From NCBI RefSeq assembly GCF_000517065.1, contig NZ_KI912105.1:647635-711634 (forward strand): a DNA stretch of 64,000 bases, written 5' to 3'. The DNA is from Alkaliflexus imshenetskii DSM 15055 (GTDB lineage Bacteria; Bacteroidota; Bacteroidia; Bacteroidales; Marinilabiliaceae). Below are positions 28,782 to 39,587 of this stretch, piece after piece. Each line of letters starts with the position of its first letter. Positions within the stretch are counted from its first letter, which is position 1. The notes under the pieces were generated by a model, which saw only the letters and a program-made list of their open reading frames with translations, made no database searches and was not told the DNA's origin. The position numbers and the translations under genes are program-made.

Positions 28782-29315
28782 TTAAGCGATTATGAAAAAA
28801 ATGATATGGGCAGTAGTAATTCCTGCAATGAAAAAAAAGATTACCGAAACCCAGCTCGATACAGCAAGTTGTAATGTGCCGCTTATACCATGCCCACTGG
28901 TGCAACCACCCGAAAAGCGGGAGCCAAAACCCAATATGATACCTCCAATAATTGCAACAAATACGCGCAAAAGTACACTGTCGCCAAAAGCCGATGACCA
29001 GAGCGATGGTACCCAAACACCAATCTGAAAATCGTCAGAAACAATGGCTGACAGAAATGAGCCTAATACCACTCCTACAACAAGCATCCACTGCCAGTCT
29101 ATCTTGAGTTTTATCATTTTATAGTAGGGTCTTTGCTTTGCCTTTCCTCCTGATATATAGTTTTCGATCATTCCTCCTGCACGGGCAAATGTGGTAGAAG
29201 TGGCAATGGGCTTGCCCGATATTAAAAAGCTTAGCCAACTCAAAATTCCAATGCCTATACCTGCTACATAGGGCGACCAGTTAGGATCAGTAACAACTGA
29301 AGCAATTGTTTCCAT
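28782..29315 (-). CDS. YeeE/YedE-type sulfur-compound transporter, first half
   Basis: 177 residues from the ATG at 29315. Membrane helices are evident around 16-33, 75-95, 115-132 and 155-175. The signature GSRFSGGCTSGHGISG is at 131-146 (Cys138), the cysteine motif that guides thiosulfate in characterised TsuA proteins. It pairs with the half-transporter encoded 17 bp downstream. A 203-bp gap separates it from the persulfide dioxygenase-rhodanese gene upstream on the same strand. Confidence 0.9.
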   Translation of the reverse strand: METIASVVTDPNWSPYVAGIGIGILSWLSFLISGKPIATSTTFARAGGMIENYISGGKAKQRPYYKMIKLKIDWQWMLVVGVVLGSFLSAIVSDDFQIGVWVPSLWSSAFGDSVLLRVFVAIIGGIILGFGSRFSGGCTSGHGISGTLQLAVSSWVSVIFFFIAGITTAHIIFFIIA

Positions 29316-29518
29316 AATCAATTGTTTAAAATGTGCTATTATACCTAAATACATTATGCCCTCTGAAGTGTGAGTGCAACAAAGACACTTCAATTTATTT
29401 GTTTAAAATACTCGCTTCAGGAGCAGGTAGTTTCACCTCTTTACGAAAGGGAAAATGCACTGGCAATGAAGTCTCAATGCCAATTTATCTTTCTGCGCAA
29501 TTATATTCGTTTCATATT

Positions 29519-30940
29519 TTAAATTTTTGAATAAAACCTTGACCCATGTGGAACCTGGCAAACATTACATTGTTTGGCATATCCGGCTGCGCTATATCCA
29601 GTTAATCCACCTGCTACATTGTAAAGATTTCTAAAACCTTTTTGCCTCATAATGCTTACACCCAAACTACTGCGATTACCTGAACTGCAAATTGCAATAA
29701 TCGTATCTTCCTTATTCAGTTCTATATGTCGTTCTCGCAAATCGGCCACAGGAATATTAATTGCTCCCTCAATGTGGGCATCCTCATACTCTAATGGAGC
29801 TCTTACATCAAGCAAAACGAATTTATCAGTACCTGTAACCATATCATGTAAATCTTCGGCTGAAATTTGAATTACATGATTGGTTTTGTACCCTTTGGTA
29901 ACCCAGTCTGCCATGCCGCCATCCAAATAACCAACAATACGATCTATACCAACACGTCGGAGCCAGACATTGGTATCTTTAGCTTCTTTAAAACTGTCGG
30001 ATACAACCAGCAATTTTTTGTCAAGGGGTAACACCCATCCTGCAAAAGTAGGAAGGTTACCGTTAATGTCCAGACTCCACGAATCCGGAATATGCTGGCT
30101 GCCAAAAGCAAGATAACTACGGGTATCAACAATAGCTACGTTTTCTTCATTAATCATTTGTTTGAAAGATTCTGCATTGAGCTCTTTCATGCGAGGAAGC
30201 TGTGAAATAAGTACTGGCCCGTTACAGTTAACGGTTGTACTACGACTAAAATGGTCGGGCGCAGGTGGCATATCCTTAGTAAGCGACTTTATGAACTCAA
30301 TCTTATCCATAATATGTAATGCGGTGTTATACTTCTTTTCGTAGCCAATGGTTGAGCGCCATTTGGCACCCATTGCACGTCCGCAAAGCGACCCGGCACC
30401 ATGAGCAGGAAGCACTTCGCAAAAGTCGGGGAGCTTTAAAAGCTTATCAAACAAGCTGTGGTATAGTTTACCAGCCAGTTCTTCTGCTCTGTTGGGGAAA
30501 AGGTCGGGGCGCCCTACGTCACCTACAAACAGGGTGTCGCCTACAAAAGCACTAACGGGATCATCTCCACGCGATGTATCAACCACCACATAGCTCAAGT
30601 GCTCGGGCGTGTGTCCAGGAGTTTCCAATACTTTTATAACAATGTCTTCTATATCAATGGTATCTCCTTCGCTTAAAGCAACATGTTCGAAGGAGCAATT
30701 GGCCGATTTAGCCAAATAGATTTTGGCACCTGTTTTCGCAGCAAGATCCAAATGCCCCGAAACAAAATCGGCATGAAGGTGAGTTTGCAGAATATGAGTG
30801 ATGACGACGCCCAACGCACGTGCCTCATCAATATAAATATCGATATCACGCTGTGGATCAATAACAGCGCAAACATCCGAACCGGCCAAAATGTATGAAC
30901 TGTGGGCAATTTTATTGATGAAGTAATGTTTTATCAGCAT
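29519..30940 (-). CDS. MBL-fold persulfide dioxygenase with two rhodanese domains
   Basis: 473 residues. The metallo-beta-lactamase domain (1-240) has the ETHE1-type metal motif THLHADF (His54, His56, Asp58), PGHTPEH (His110) and PAHGAG (His180). The first rhodanese domain (about 255-350) has Ser314 (VVSDSFKEA) where the active cysteine would be, so it is probably inactive. The second (about 360-465) has the active loop CSSGNRSS with Cys418. Related fusion enzymes oxidise persulfide to sulfite and can transfer sulfur to make thiosulfate in the cytoplasm. The gene follows the SLC13 transporter by 12 bp. Confidence 0.92.
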   Translation of the reverse strand: MLIKHYFINKIAHSSYILAGSDVCAVIDPQRDIDIYIDEARALGVVITHILQTHLHADFVSGHLDLAAKTGAKIYLAKSANCSFEHVALSEGDTIDIEDIVIKVLETPGHTPEHLSYVVVDTSRGDDPVSAFVGDTLFVGDVGRPDLFPNRAEELAGKLYHSLFDKLLKLPDFCEVLPAHGAGSLCGRAMGAKWRSTIGYEKKYNTALHIMDKIEFIKSLTKDMPPAPDHFSRSTTVNCNGPVLISQLPRMKELNAESFKQMINEENVAIVDTRSYLAFGSQHIPDSWSLDINGNLPTFAGWVLPLDKKLLVVSDSFKEAKDTNVWLRRVGIDRIVGYLDGGMADWVTKGYKTNHVIQISAEDLHDMVTGTDKFVLLDVRAPLEYEDAHIEGAINIPVADLRERHIELNKEDTIIAICSSGNRSSLGVSIMRQKGFRNLYNVAGGLTGYSAAGYAKQCNVCQVPHGSRFYSKI

Positions 30941-30952
30941 TGCAATGGGTTA

Positions 30953-32743
30953 TTAAATGATGAAAAAATAGAATAGTAAAACTGTAATTGTCAGAAAAAG
31001 AATTGATATTCCACTCCCAGCCTTTATATAGTCAGAAGTACGATATCCGCCAGACGACATTAGGAAGGCATTAACCTGGTGTGTAGGCAGAATAAAGGAG
31101 TTCCCGGCGCAAACAGCTGCCAAAAGTACAAGTGGCCGTGGATCCATTTCGGCAATAACTGCCATGCCCATTACCAGTGGAGCCAGTACTACAATTGCTC
31201 CCACATTGGACATGAAAAGTGAAAAAACGGTTGATAACACCCCAACCATCAGTACGATAAATACAGGGTGTACATCCACAACTACATTCATAATGGATTC
31301 GGCTAGGAACATGGCAGCTCCGGTTTTTTGCATGGCTATACCTAATGGAATCAATCCGGCTAGTAGAAAAACCACTTTCCATTCGATGGATTCATAGGCT
31401 TCTCCTATACTTAAGACCCGGGTAAGAACCAAGCAAAGTGCTCCCGTAAGAAAAGCTAAGGAGATGGAAAAGCCTGCCATGGCAAGGGTAATGGCAAATA
31501 CAAAACAGCCAATTGCCGGCCATGTTTTCGATTTGTCGTTTTTATTCACTTCAAAACTTGTGAGTGCAACAAAATCAGAGTTTTCTTTTAAATCTCGTAT
31601 TTTGACCCATCTGCCATAAACAATCAGTGTGTCACCTGGGCTAACTTCCACATCAGAAAAATCGCCATCTACTCTTTCTCCCTTATTAAAAAGTATTATC
31701 GGCTCAACAGCGTAGCGCTTTCTAATTGAGTATTCTCTTAAACATTTCCCAATTAGTTTTGAACCCGGTGGGATAATTAGCTCTGCAAAACCGCTAAATT
31801 TGGGGTTAAAATCATCAGAAAAATAGCGTGTATCTGAATGGTCATCAAGTCGAAAGTCTCTTGAAAACTGATCTATCGTTTCAGCAGAACCCAAAAGAGC
31901 AAGAGTTTGTCCATGTTCAAATTTAGTTTCACGCCAAGGGGCATAAACTACATTATTCTCTTTTGCAATGCCTAATAAATTAACATGGTAAGTTTTCCAC
32001 AAACCAGCGTCTTCTGTGGTTTTTCCGGCTAGTAAACTTTCACCTGTGATTTTTAAAAATTTGATGTTGTGAGGTAAATTAAGCTTCTCCACAAGTTTTT
32101 CCTGGTCTGTTTTACCTGTTTCACCAACTTTTTTTTGGGGTAGAATTTTATTTCCAAACAGCAAAAAATAGCCTATACCCGACAACAAAAGAACAATGCC
32201 AACAGGGGTTACGCTAAAGAGATTGTAAGCTTCATGCCCGGCATTTCTTAACAGGTCGTTTACCAGAATGAGATTACCCGAGGCGACCATTGTAAGTGTT
32301 CCACCTAAAATGGCAGCAAAACCTATGGGCATAATAAGTGATGATGCGTGAATCTTTGTACTTCGTGAAACCTGCATTATGCCAGGCAGAAAGAGAGCAG
32401 CAGCGCCAATGTTTTGAATTATACCAGATAACAAACCTACTGAAATTGAGAGTAATCCAATTAAATTTCGTTTACGCGTGCCAGCCTTCTTGATAATAAA
32501 TTTTGAAAACTCATCCATTATTCCCGTACGGGCAATGCCGCGTCCTAGTATCATCACACTCAGCATGGCGATTACAGCATTGCTGGAGAACCCCGAAAAA
32601 CTCTCTTGCGGATTTAAGATGCCTGTCCAGCCAAGTGCCAGCATACAGCCAATGGCAACAATGTCAATGCGAAGCACATCAAGTATAAGTAAAATCGCTG
32701 TTGCGCTCAGAATCAACAAAACTGTAATAATATCTGTGTTCAT
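30953..32743 (-). CDS. SLC13/DASS-family anion transporter with TrkA_C domains
   Basis: 596 residues from the ATG at 32743. An N-terminal group of membrane helices (AILLILDVLRIDIVAIGCMLALGW; GLLSGIIQNIGAAALFLPGIMQ) precedes two soluble TrkA_C/RCK_C domains (about 205-300 and 310-400). A second membrane block follows with NVGAIVVLAPLVMGMA and PTHQVNAFLMSSGGY. This layout is typical of sulfate-type or dicarboxylate sodium symporters in the SLC13 group. It leads the operon with the persulfide dioxygenase and YeeE halves, so an inorganic sulfur anion is the most likely substrate, by context only. Confidence 0.88.
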   Translation of the reverse strand: MNTDIITVLLILSATAILLILDVLRIDIVAIGCMLALGWTGILNPQESFSGFSSNAVIAMLSVMILGRGIARTGIMDEFSKFIIKKAGTRKRNLIGLLSISVGLLSGIIQNIGAAALFLPGIMQVSRSTKIHASSLIMPIGFAAILGGTLTMVASGNLILVNDLLRNAGHEAYNLFSVTPVGIVLLLSGIGYFLLFGNKILPQKKVGETGKTDQEKLVEKLNLPHNIKFLKITGESLLAGKTTEDAGLWKTYHVNLLGIAKENNVVYAPWRETKFEHGQTLALLGSAETIDQFSRDFRLDDHSDTRYFSDDFNPKFSGFAELIIPPGSKLIGKCLREYSIRKRYAVEPIILFNKGERVDGDFSDVEVSPGDTLIVYGRWVKIRDLKENSDFVALTSFEVNKNDKSKTWPAIGCFVFAITLAMAGFSISLAFLTGALCLVLTRVLSIGEAYESIEWKVVFLLAGLIPLGIAMQKTGAAMFLAESIMNVVVDVHPVFIVLMVGVLSTVFSLFMSNVGAIVVLAPLVMGMAVIAEMDPRPLVLLAAVCAGNSFILPTHQVNAFLMSSGGYRTSDYIKAGSGISILFLTITVLLFYFFII

Positions 32744-33002
32744 TGTTTTTAGCTGAGTCTTAACTTTCGAAGTAGTTTTACATTTCCTTCCTGCTATACT
32801 GGTGTCCCCCATCTGAATCTATAATCCGGAAATCTGGATTTTGCATCCACTATAAAAATCCCATCTTTTTTGTCTATCTCAGACGAAAGTCTGGCGTCTC
32901 TCAACCTATCATAAAATTGATTTAAAACCGAAGGTTTTCAACAAATTTGTATTCTAACACAGTTTTCTGTATAGACCCAAACTTCGAATCTCACACCTCA
33001 CA

Positions 33003-33623
33003 TCAAACAACAAGCGCAATTCTCTTTATTTCAAGTGCGATATCCTCTGGAGAAAGAACTAAATCTATGTAGCTATTTGCCATGGCATCTTCAGACATAT
33101 CGGGTTGAGCGGAAGTTTCGGGTTTCTGTGCTATGGTAATACCACCAGCCTCTTTCAAATTGCACAATGCACCTGCGCCCTCTCCATCATAACCAGATAC
33201 AATTACAGTGATTAGTATGCCTTCCCAATTATCAGTAAGTGAGCGCATAAAAGCAGTAATCACATCAGGCCACCCCCAGGGTACTGAAATTGGCTTTAAA
33301 CGAAACTCTTCATCAACAACATGTAAATCTCTCTTCTCTGGAATTATAAATACATGGTTAGGCTTAACATCCAGTTTATCTTTAAGCAATACTACCGGCA
33401 TCTCTGTATAATACGGAAGAATATCGTGTAACAAATTAGCGAATGTTCTTAGGTGATTAACAATAACTATAGCCACTCCCAAGTCATCAGGTATTTTCCG
33501 GAGTAACTTAATATAGGCATCAAGTCCGCCAGCCGCCCCTCCCACACAAACTATTGGAAAGTTCTTTTTCAGACGTTCAGTTTTTCTTCGCATTATTTGT
33601 CTATTATATAGATAGTAAAACAT
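33003..33623 (-). CDS. CheB methylesterase-like protein lacking the nucleophile serine
   Basis: 206 residues covering only the CheB catalytic domain, with no receiver. The start motif, normally I-G-A-S-x-G-G, reads VGGAAGG, so the nucleophile Ser is Ala30. The other triad positions look intact: His57 (IVNHLRTF) and Asp146 (VSGYDGEGAGAL). It would therefore not remove methyl groups from chemoreceptors in the usual way. No cheR or receptor gene is near. It sits among stress genes. An alternative start is the ATG at 33593. Confidence 0.82.
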   Translation of the reverse strand: MFYYLYNRQIMRRKTERLKKNFPIVCVGGAAGGLDAYIKLLRKIPDDLGVAIVIVNHLRTFANLLHDILPYYTEMPVVLLKDKLDVKPNHVFIIPEKRDLHVVDEEFRLKPISVPWGWPDVITAFMRSLTDNWEGILITVIVSGYDGEGAGALCNLKEAGGITIAQKPETSAQPDMSEDAMANSYIDLVLSPEDIALEIKRIALVV

Positions 33624-33949
33624 GGATTAATTTGCTTCAAGTTTTATGCAGTGTTGTGTTCAAGGTTCTTACTTCCACTTTATCGTAAATTTTGGTTAAC
33701 TAACTTTAAAATCATCACAAACCTCCCGAAAAGGGAGGTTTGTGAACCAAACTTATAGTTATTGGCATTATGATACTCCTATCTTTCAGAAAAATAGTAT
33801 CACCAGAGTTGACCAACTCGCGATTCAGGAAATAAATGAATAAAAACACCTCTGATAAAGCTATATTATTCTATATCCCAAACAGCTACATTAAATAAAA
33901 GAAATGTAACAGCATACAGAATGTATCTCAAAATATTTTGAAATATGTG
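33624..33949. other. Gene-free gap holding a perfect palindrome
   Basis: 326 bp, A/T-rich, no gene seen. Its only notable content is the 12-bp inverted repeat at 33716-33744 (listed separately). Confidence 0.5.
33716..33744. repeat. Perfect 12-bp inverted repeat (stem-loop)
   Basis: CACAAACCTCCC (33716-33727) and GGGAGGTTTGTG (33733-33744) are exact reverse complements around the loop GAAAA. No T-run follows on either strand and the nearest upstream stop codon (33950, minus) is about 200 bp away. A terminator with a long trailer, a REP-like element or a protein-binding palindrome are all possible. Confidence 0.6.
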
Positions 33950-34555
33950 TTACCCATTTGAACTAGATGACACTCCAGATACTATTTTCACCTCTGCTGC
34001 TTCAACATTAATTGATTGTGCAACTTCCGATAGTTTTGCGTCTGCCGCTTTTTCTTCTTTGAGCGTTTCTTCAAGAAGTTTCACAGCTTCTGTTACACCC
34101 AGCGTTTTTGCAAATTGACGAAGTGTACCATAAGAGGCTATTTCAAAGTGCTCAGCTTTTTGTACAGCGGCAATAATTCCTGCATCGCGCATTGCACCTT
34201 TTTTGTATGATTTTATTTTTGATTTTGCCTCCTTAATCAAACCATTCATTGCATCACATTTTTTTGAAGATGCATCTTTGCCTATATATTCAAAAACCTT
34301 TTCCAGCCTCGTAACCTGATTTGTTGTTTCAGCAAGATGACTTGTCAAAGCATCATTAAGTCCTTGACATGTGGCATTTTTAATCATTTTGGGAATTACT
34401 TTGGTTAATGCCTTTTCTGCCCAGTAAATGTCTTTTAACTCAGCTTTAAATAATTTCATCAGTTGAGATGTTTGCAATAACCCATTTTCAGGCTTTTCGG
34501 CTAACTGTTTTTTGCTTTGGCGAGGAGTCATCATATTTGATTTTTGATTTTGCAT
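33950..34555 (-). CDS. DUF892 (YciE/YciF-like) ferritin-like stress protein
   Basis: 201 residues. A short charged N-terminus is followed by the DUF892 helical bundle (about 30-190): FKAELKDIYWAEKALTKVIPKMIKNAT, LTSHLAETTNQVTRLEKVFEYIG, and AEHFEIASYGTLRQFAKTLG, with the acidic/His residues (E, E-x-x-H) expected of a four-helix di-iron-like fold. Family members are induced by osmotic and oxidative stress; no reaction is established. It lies downstream of an 83-residue unknown protein and a DUF2383 protein on the same strand. Confidence 0.9.
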   Translation of the reverse strand: MQNQKSNMMTPRQSKKQLAEKPENGLLQTSQLMKLFKAELKDIYWAEKALTKVIPKMIKNATCQGLNDALTSHLAETTNQVTRLEKVFEYIGKDASSKKCDAMNGLIKEAKSKIKSYKKGAMRDAGIIAAVQKAEHFEIASYGTLRQFAKTLGVTEAVKLLEETLKEEKAADAKLSEVAQSINVEAAEVKIVSGVSSSSNG

Positions 34556-34594
34556 AATTCCATGTTATAAATTGATTGATAATTCTTTACACAA

Positions 34595-34846
34595 TTATTT
34601 TTCTTTGCTCGTCATTTTAGACATATCATTATCACGCGGTTCTTTGTTTCTCATAAGATTTAATCCATACGTGTGGTTTGCAGATAGAATTACATCATTG
34701 CAATCAAAGTGTTTGATGACACCGTCTTTTACAAGTGCAATAACCCAACATGTATTTTGATGCATCCCATAATCGATTACAAAGAGTGCTTGCCCTGCAC
34801 CCAAAGGGGTTTCTACTAACATCGAAGGATCTAGTTGAAGTATCAT
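34595..34846 (-). CDS. Small protein of unknown function, 83 aa
   Basis: Read from the ATG at 34846 (a TTG four codons earlier is less likely). It begins MILQLDPSMLVETPLGAGQALF and continues VIDYGMHQNTCWVIALVKDGVIKHFDCNDVILSANHTYGLN, a pattern I know only as a conserved hypothetical in Bacteroidota. No signal peptide. Located between DUF892 and DUF2383 genes in the stress cluster (39 and 30 bp gaps), so co-transcription is likely. Confidence 0.75.
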   Translation of the reverse strand: MILQLDPSMLVETPLGAGQALFVIDYGMHQNTCWVIALVKDGVIKHFDCNDVILSANHTYGLNLMRNKEPRDNDMSKMTSKEK

Positions 34847-34876
34847 ATTTATGTACAACTAAAATGAAAGAATGAC

Positions 34877-35335
34877 CTACCCTTTAACCAATGAATTTTT
34901 CAAAGCCTTTAAATGGTTTTGGTCAACAATTAGCATTGACTTTTGCTGAATTATCATGGTTTGTTGTTTTGAACTTAAATACTCTGAATCATTCTCCAAC
35001 ACCTTTTCATAAGTATCTCTGGCCTGCTCTTCTCCATATTCGCAAGAACTGAGAATTGTTTTACGGTCTTTACCTGTGAGTGCTGACTTTACATCCATCC
35101 ACGCACGAAAAAATTTTCCTGAAACCTTTGTACCTGTGGCGACCTCCCCACCAAGTGTATTTACCTCCTTAACCAACTCTTGTTTGCATCGTCTACTGGT
35201 TTCAATAAACTGTGAGAACAAAGTTTTTAAATCAGTTTCATCGGTTTCTTTAGAGGCCGTTTCATAACCCTCTATTCTATCGTTATTAATAGTGATAAGT
35301 GTGTTTAACACATCCACTGCTTTTACATTTTTCAT
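34877..35335 (-). CDS. DUF2383 (PA2169-type) four-helix-bundle protein
   Basis: 152 residues: LNTLITINNDRIEGYETASKET, FSQFIETSRRCKQELVKEV, a linker with VSGKFFRAWMDVKSAL, then CEYGEEQARDTYEKVL and a final helix IIQQKSMLIVDQNHLKALKN. Acidic and His residues are placed as in ferritin-like bundles. Function unknown; family members accompany other stress proteins. First gene of the apparent unit DUF2383 / 83-aa protein / DUF892. Confidence 0.9.
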   Translation of the reverse strand: MKNVKAVDVLNTLITINNDRIEGYETASKETDETDLKTLFSQFIETSRRCKQELVKEVNTLGGEVATGTKVSGKFFRAWMDVKSALTGKDRKTILSSCEYGEEQARDTYEKVLENDSEYLSSKQQTMIIQQKSMLIVDQNHLKALKNSLVKG

Positions 35336-35497
35336 ATTCGTTTCAATTAAACTCTATTATACTATTCATTTGCATTTTATAAAATAAAGGGCAGAATTTT
35401 AAAACCTGATGCTCAAGCAATCAGAATGACATTAAAATTGCTGCCCTACACTGCAGCGCATTTGCCGGGCGGGCATAACCTCGTGTAAAAAACTGAA

Positions 35498-36088
35498 CTA
35501 CTTCTTTGTACATTTCGTCTGACAATCTATGGATTGATTGAGATTTGTGCGCAAATCAGATAGTGTTGCTATTGCCCAATTATTAATATCACGATCATAA
35601 CGATCTGTGGTTGCTTTCTCGAAGATGGCAATTGCATCTTTGTGCTTATTTACCATCATATCGGCATATGCTTTATCAAAATCATTTCCTGATTTGTTAT
35701 TTAAATCATTATAGGCATTCCTTACTTTATTGGTTGTTGCTGTGGGAATCGTTATCCTTTTACTATCAGCAAGAGTCGTTAAATTCTTTAGCGACATGGT
35801 GTAAGCATCTTCAAGATTTTTCCCCAATTCTTTAACATGGGTTGATTGGCCTCTTTGCTGTGCTAATTGACCCAATTGAATTTGAGCCATGTTAATTTCA
35901 GCAGCGTTCACAATAAATTGTGCATCTCTTTCCTGCTTTTTGCTGTCAAATTTTTCTTCATTGTGTTTCTGGGCAACATCTCTGGTATCCTTCGGTTTCT
36001 GACTATTAGTGCATGAGGCAGATAGTAAAGTTGTGCCTAAAAAGGTCACGAGAAGGATTAATAAATTAAAATTTCTAATCTTTTTCAT
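35498..36088 (-). CDS. DUF4142 ferritin-like lipoprotein
   Basis: 196 residues with a lipoprotein signal ending LLSASC (Cys26). A DUF4142 bundle follows (about 55-185): DAQFIVNAAEINMAQIQLGQLAQQRG, LGKNLEDAYTMSLKNLTTLA, and FDKAYADMMVNKHKDAIAIFEKAT. Anchored in the envelope, probably facing the periplasm. No enzyme activity is known for the family; it is linked to stress survival. Separated by 162 bp from the DUF2383 gene downstream. Confidence 0.88.
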   Translation of the reverse strand: MKKIRNFNLLILLVTFLGTTLLSASCTNSQKPKDTRDVAQKHNEEKFDSKKQERDAQFIVNAAEINMAQIQLGQLAQQRGQSTHVKELGKNLEDAYTMSLKNLTTLADSKRITIPTATTNKVRNAYNDLNNKSGNDFDKAYADMMVNKHKDAIAIFEKATTDRYDRDINNWAIATLSDLRTNLNQSIDCQTKCTKK

Positions 36089-36357
36089 CTTGGTTTAATT
36101 TAATTGTTGGTTGAAAAAAAAACAGATAAACAGTTTTTGTCTTTCTATTTTAGTGTTAATAATAAGAATAGGCTAACGTTATATAGAGTCGCCCGAACGG
36201 GCTATGTGTATTTTGTAATCTTCTGCCAATAACATCCTATAACAAACACGTTTTTAAATAATTACGCAACATCAATTCATCACTTTGTTTGTATTCATTG
36301 TGATATGGGTTAAATCGCTACCAAAATTCTGAACATAGAGAAATAGGGTTTATTAGA

Positions 36358-36558
36358 TTAAGCTTCTACGATTTTGATTTCTTCACGACTCCAAAAGCGA
36401 TGTTTGGCAATACAACCAATAAATTTATCAACGTTACCATCGGTAATTAACCTTTGATTAGTCGTTAGTAATTCAGCTGCACCATTCTCTGTATTTACCA
36501 GAAGACCATCAATTTTTGATGTGGTTTTCTTCGCCGGATGCTTTTCTGAGTTTGGCAT
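36358..36558 (-). CDS. Small protein of unknown function, 66 aa
   Basis: Starts MPNSEKHPAKKTTSKIDGLL and ends HRFWSREEIKIVEA. Highly charged, no signal peptide, no motif I recognise. A small hairpin (GCCC-GAAC-GGGC, 36190-36201) lies about 160 bp downstream. Coding is supported only by the frame, its start spacing and its position next to the stress genes. Confidence 0.5.
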   Translation of the reverse strand: MPNSEKHPAKKTTSKIDGLLVNTENGAAELLTTNQRLITDGNVDKFIGCIAKHRFWSREEIKIVEA

Positions 36559-37046
36559 ATCAAGTGTAATTGAACGTTATTATATATAAAGTAGCATTAC
36601 AAAAGTAATTTGATTAAATCTGAAAGGTGTTATACTATGTGTTAGAATGTTTTCATAATTCACACATTTGCAATGAATTATCAAAAATTACTTATTATGA
36701 TAACATTTAAGATTGGAAAGAGAAGATTATGAATATTTAGAGATAACAGAATTTTCTATGTTACATAAATGCCAAAGAGCCACTAAAAAGATGATCAAAC
36801 GCCAAACAATTTATAATCTATGCCTTGAAACAGCACATACAAATTGGCAAATTATTGACAATGAGGTAAGATTTATCTAAATTGATAGGGTTTTATATTA
36901 AAAACAGGAGATATCACGAACGATAATACATCGGTTGAATGAGAACTTGGCATCAATCAAAACCAGCCATTTCGCCATGCAGACTATTTCATTCGATAAT
37001 TCCAGTGTTTTTTTGTATTTTGTATCAAATTCTAAATTTTAGATAA
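36559..37046. other. Divergent intergenic region upstream of katG
   Basis: About 490 bp, A/T-rich, between the 66-residue gene (minus) and katG (plus). It must hold the katG promoter. I see no convincing -33/-7 pair and cannot point to an OxyR or PerR box by eye. A 29-codon ATG frame at about 36.79 kb is too short to support. Confidence 0.45.
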
Positions 37047-39251
<2,205 letters not shown>

Positions 39252-39587
39252 GTTCTGAGGTATTAACCAGGCCAAGACTAAATTGCAGAGGCTGCCCGAT
39301 TTTCATCAGGCAGCCTCATCTTTTAGGTGTGTAATATAATAAACCAGCAAAAATCTTGTTTCGTACAAAGCTAATCATGCCATGCCATCTGCCATAGAAA
39401 ACCAACACATAACAAACACATGAACCAATGGCCGTCAACTCACAAAAAACTCATCAAAAACAACTATCAGATACAAGATACAACTATATATCAAACAATT
39501 AATCAATAAACAGTTGACAATACTCACCTCTCTAAAAATTACCGGTTAGGATAACTCCCAACCGGCAACTAACTAAAACAAACAGAA
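39252..39587. other. Intergenic region after katG
   Basis: 336 bp between convergent katG and the GH97 gene. The left part is the katG terminator (listed separately). The remaining 260 bp are A/T-rich with no gene or clear site seen. Confidence 0.5.
39288..39324 (+). terminator. Rho-independent terminator of katG
   Basis: A perfect 9-bp stem, GAGGCTGCC (39288-39296) with GGCAGCCTC (39309-39317), with a T-rich loop and the tail ATCTTTT. It begins 36 bp after the katG stop. Confidence 0.78.

Noticed and set aside
29340-29500. Open stretch of about 29 codons on the minus strand after the MBL-rhodanese gene (ends VKLPAPEASILNK)
   Set aside because: It has no ATG and is bounded by stops; it could be a gene remnant but cannot be supported.
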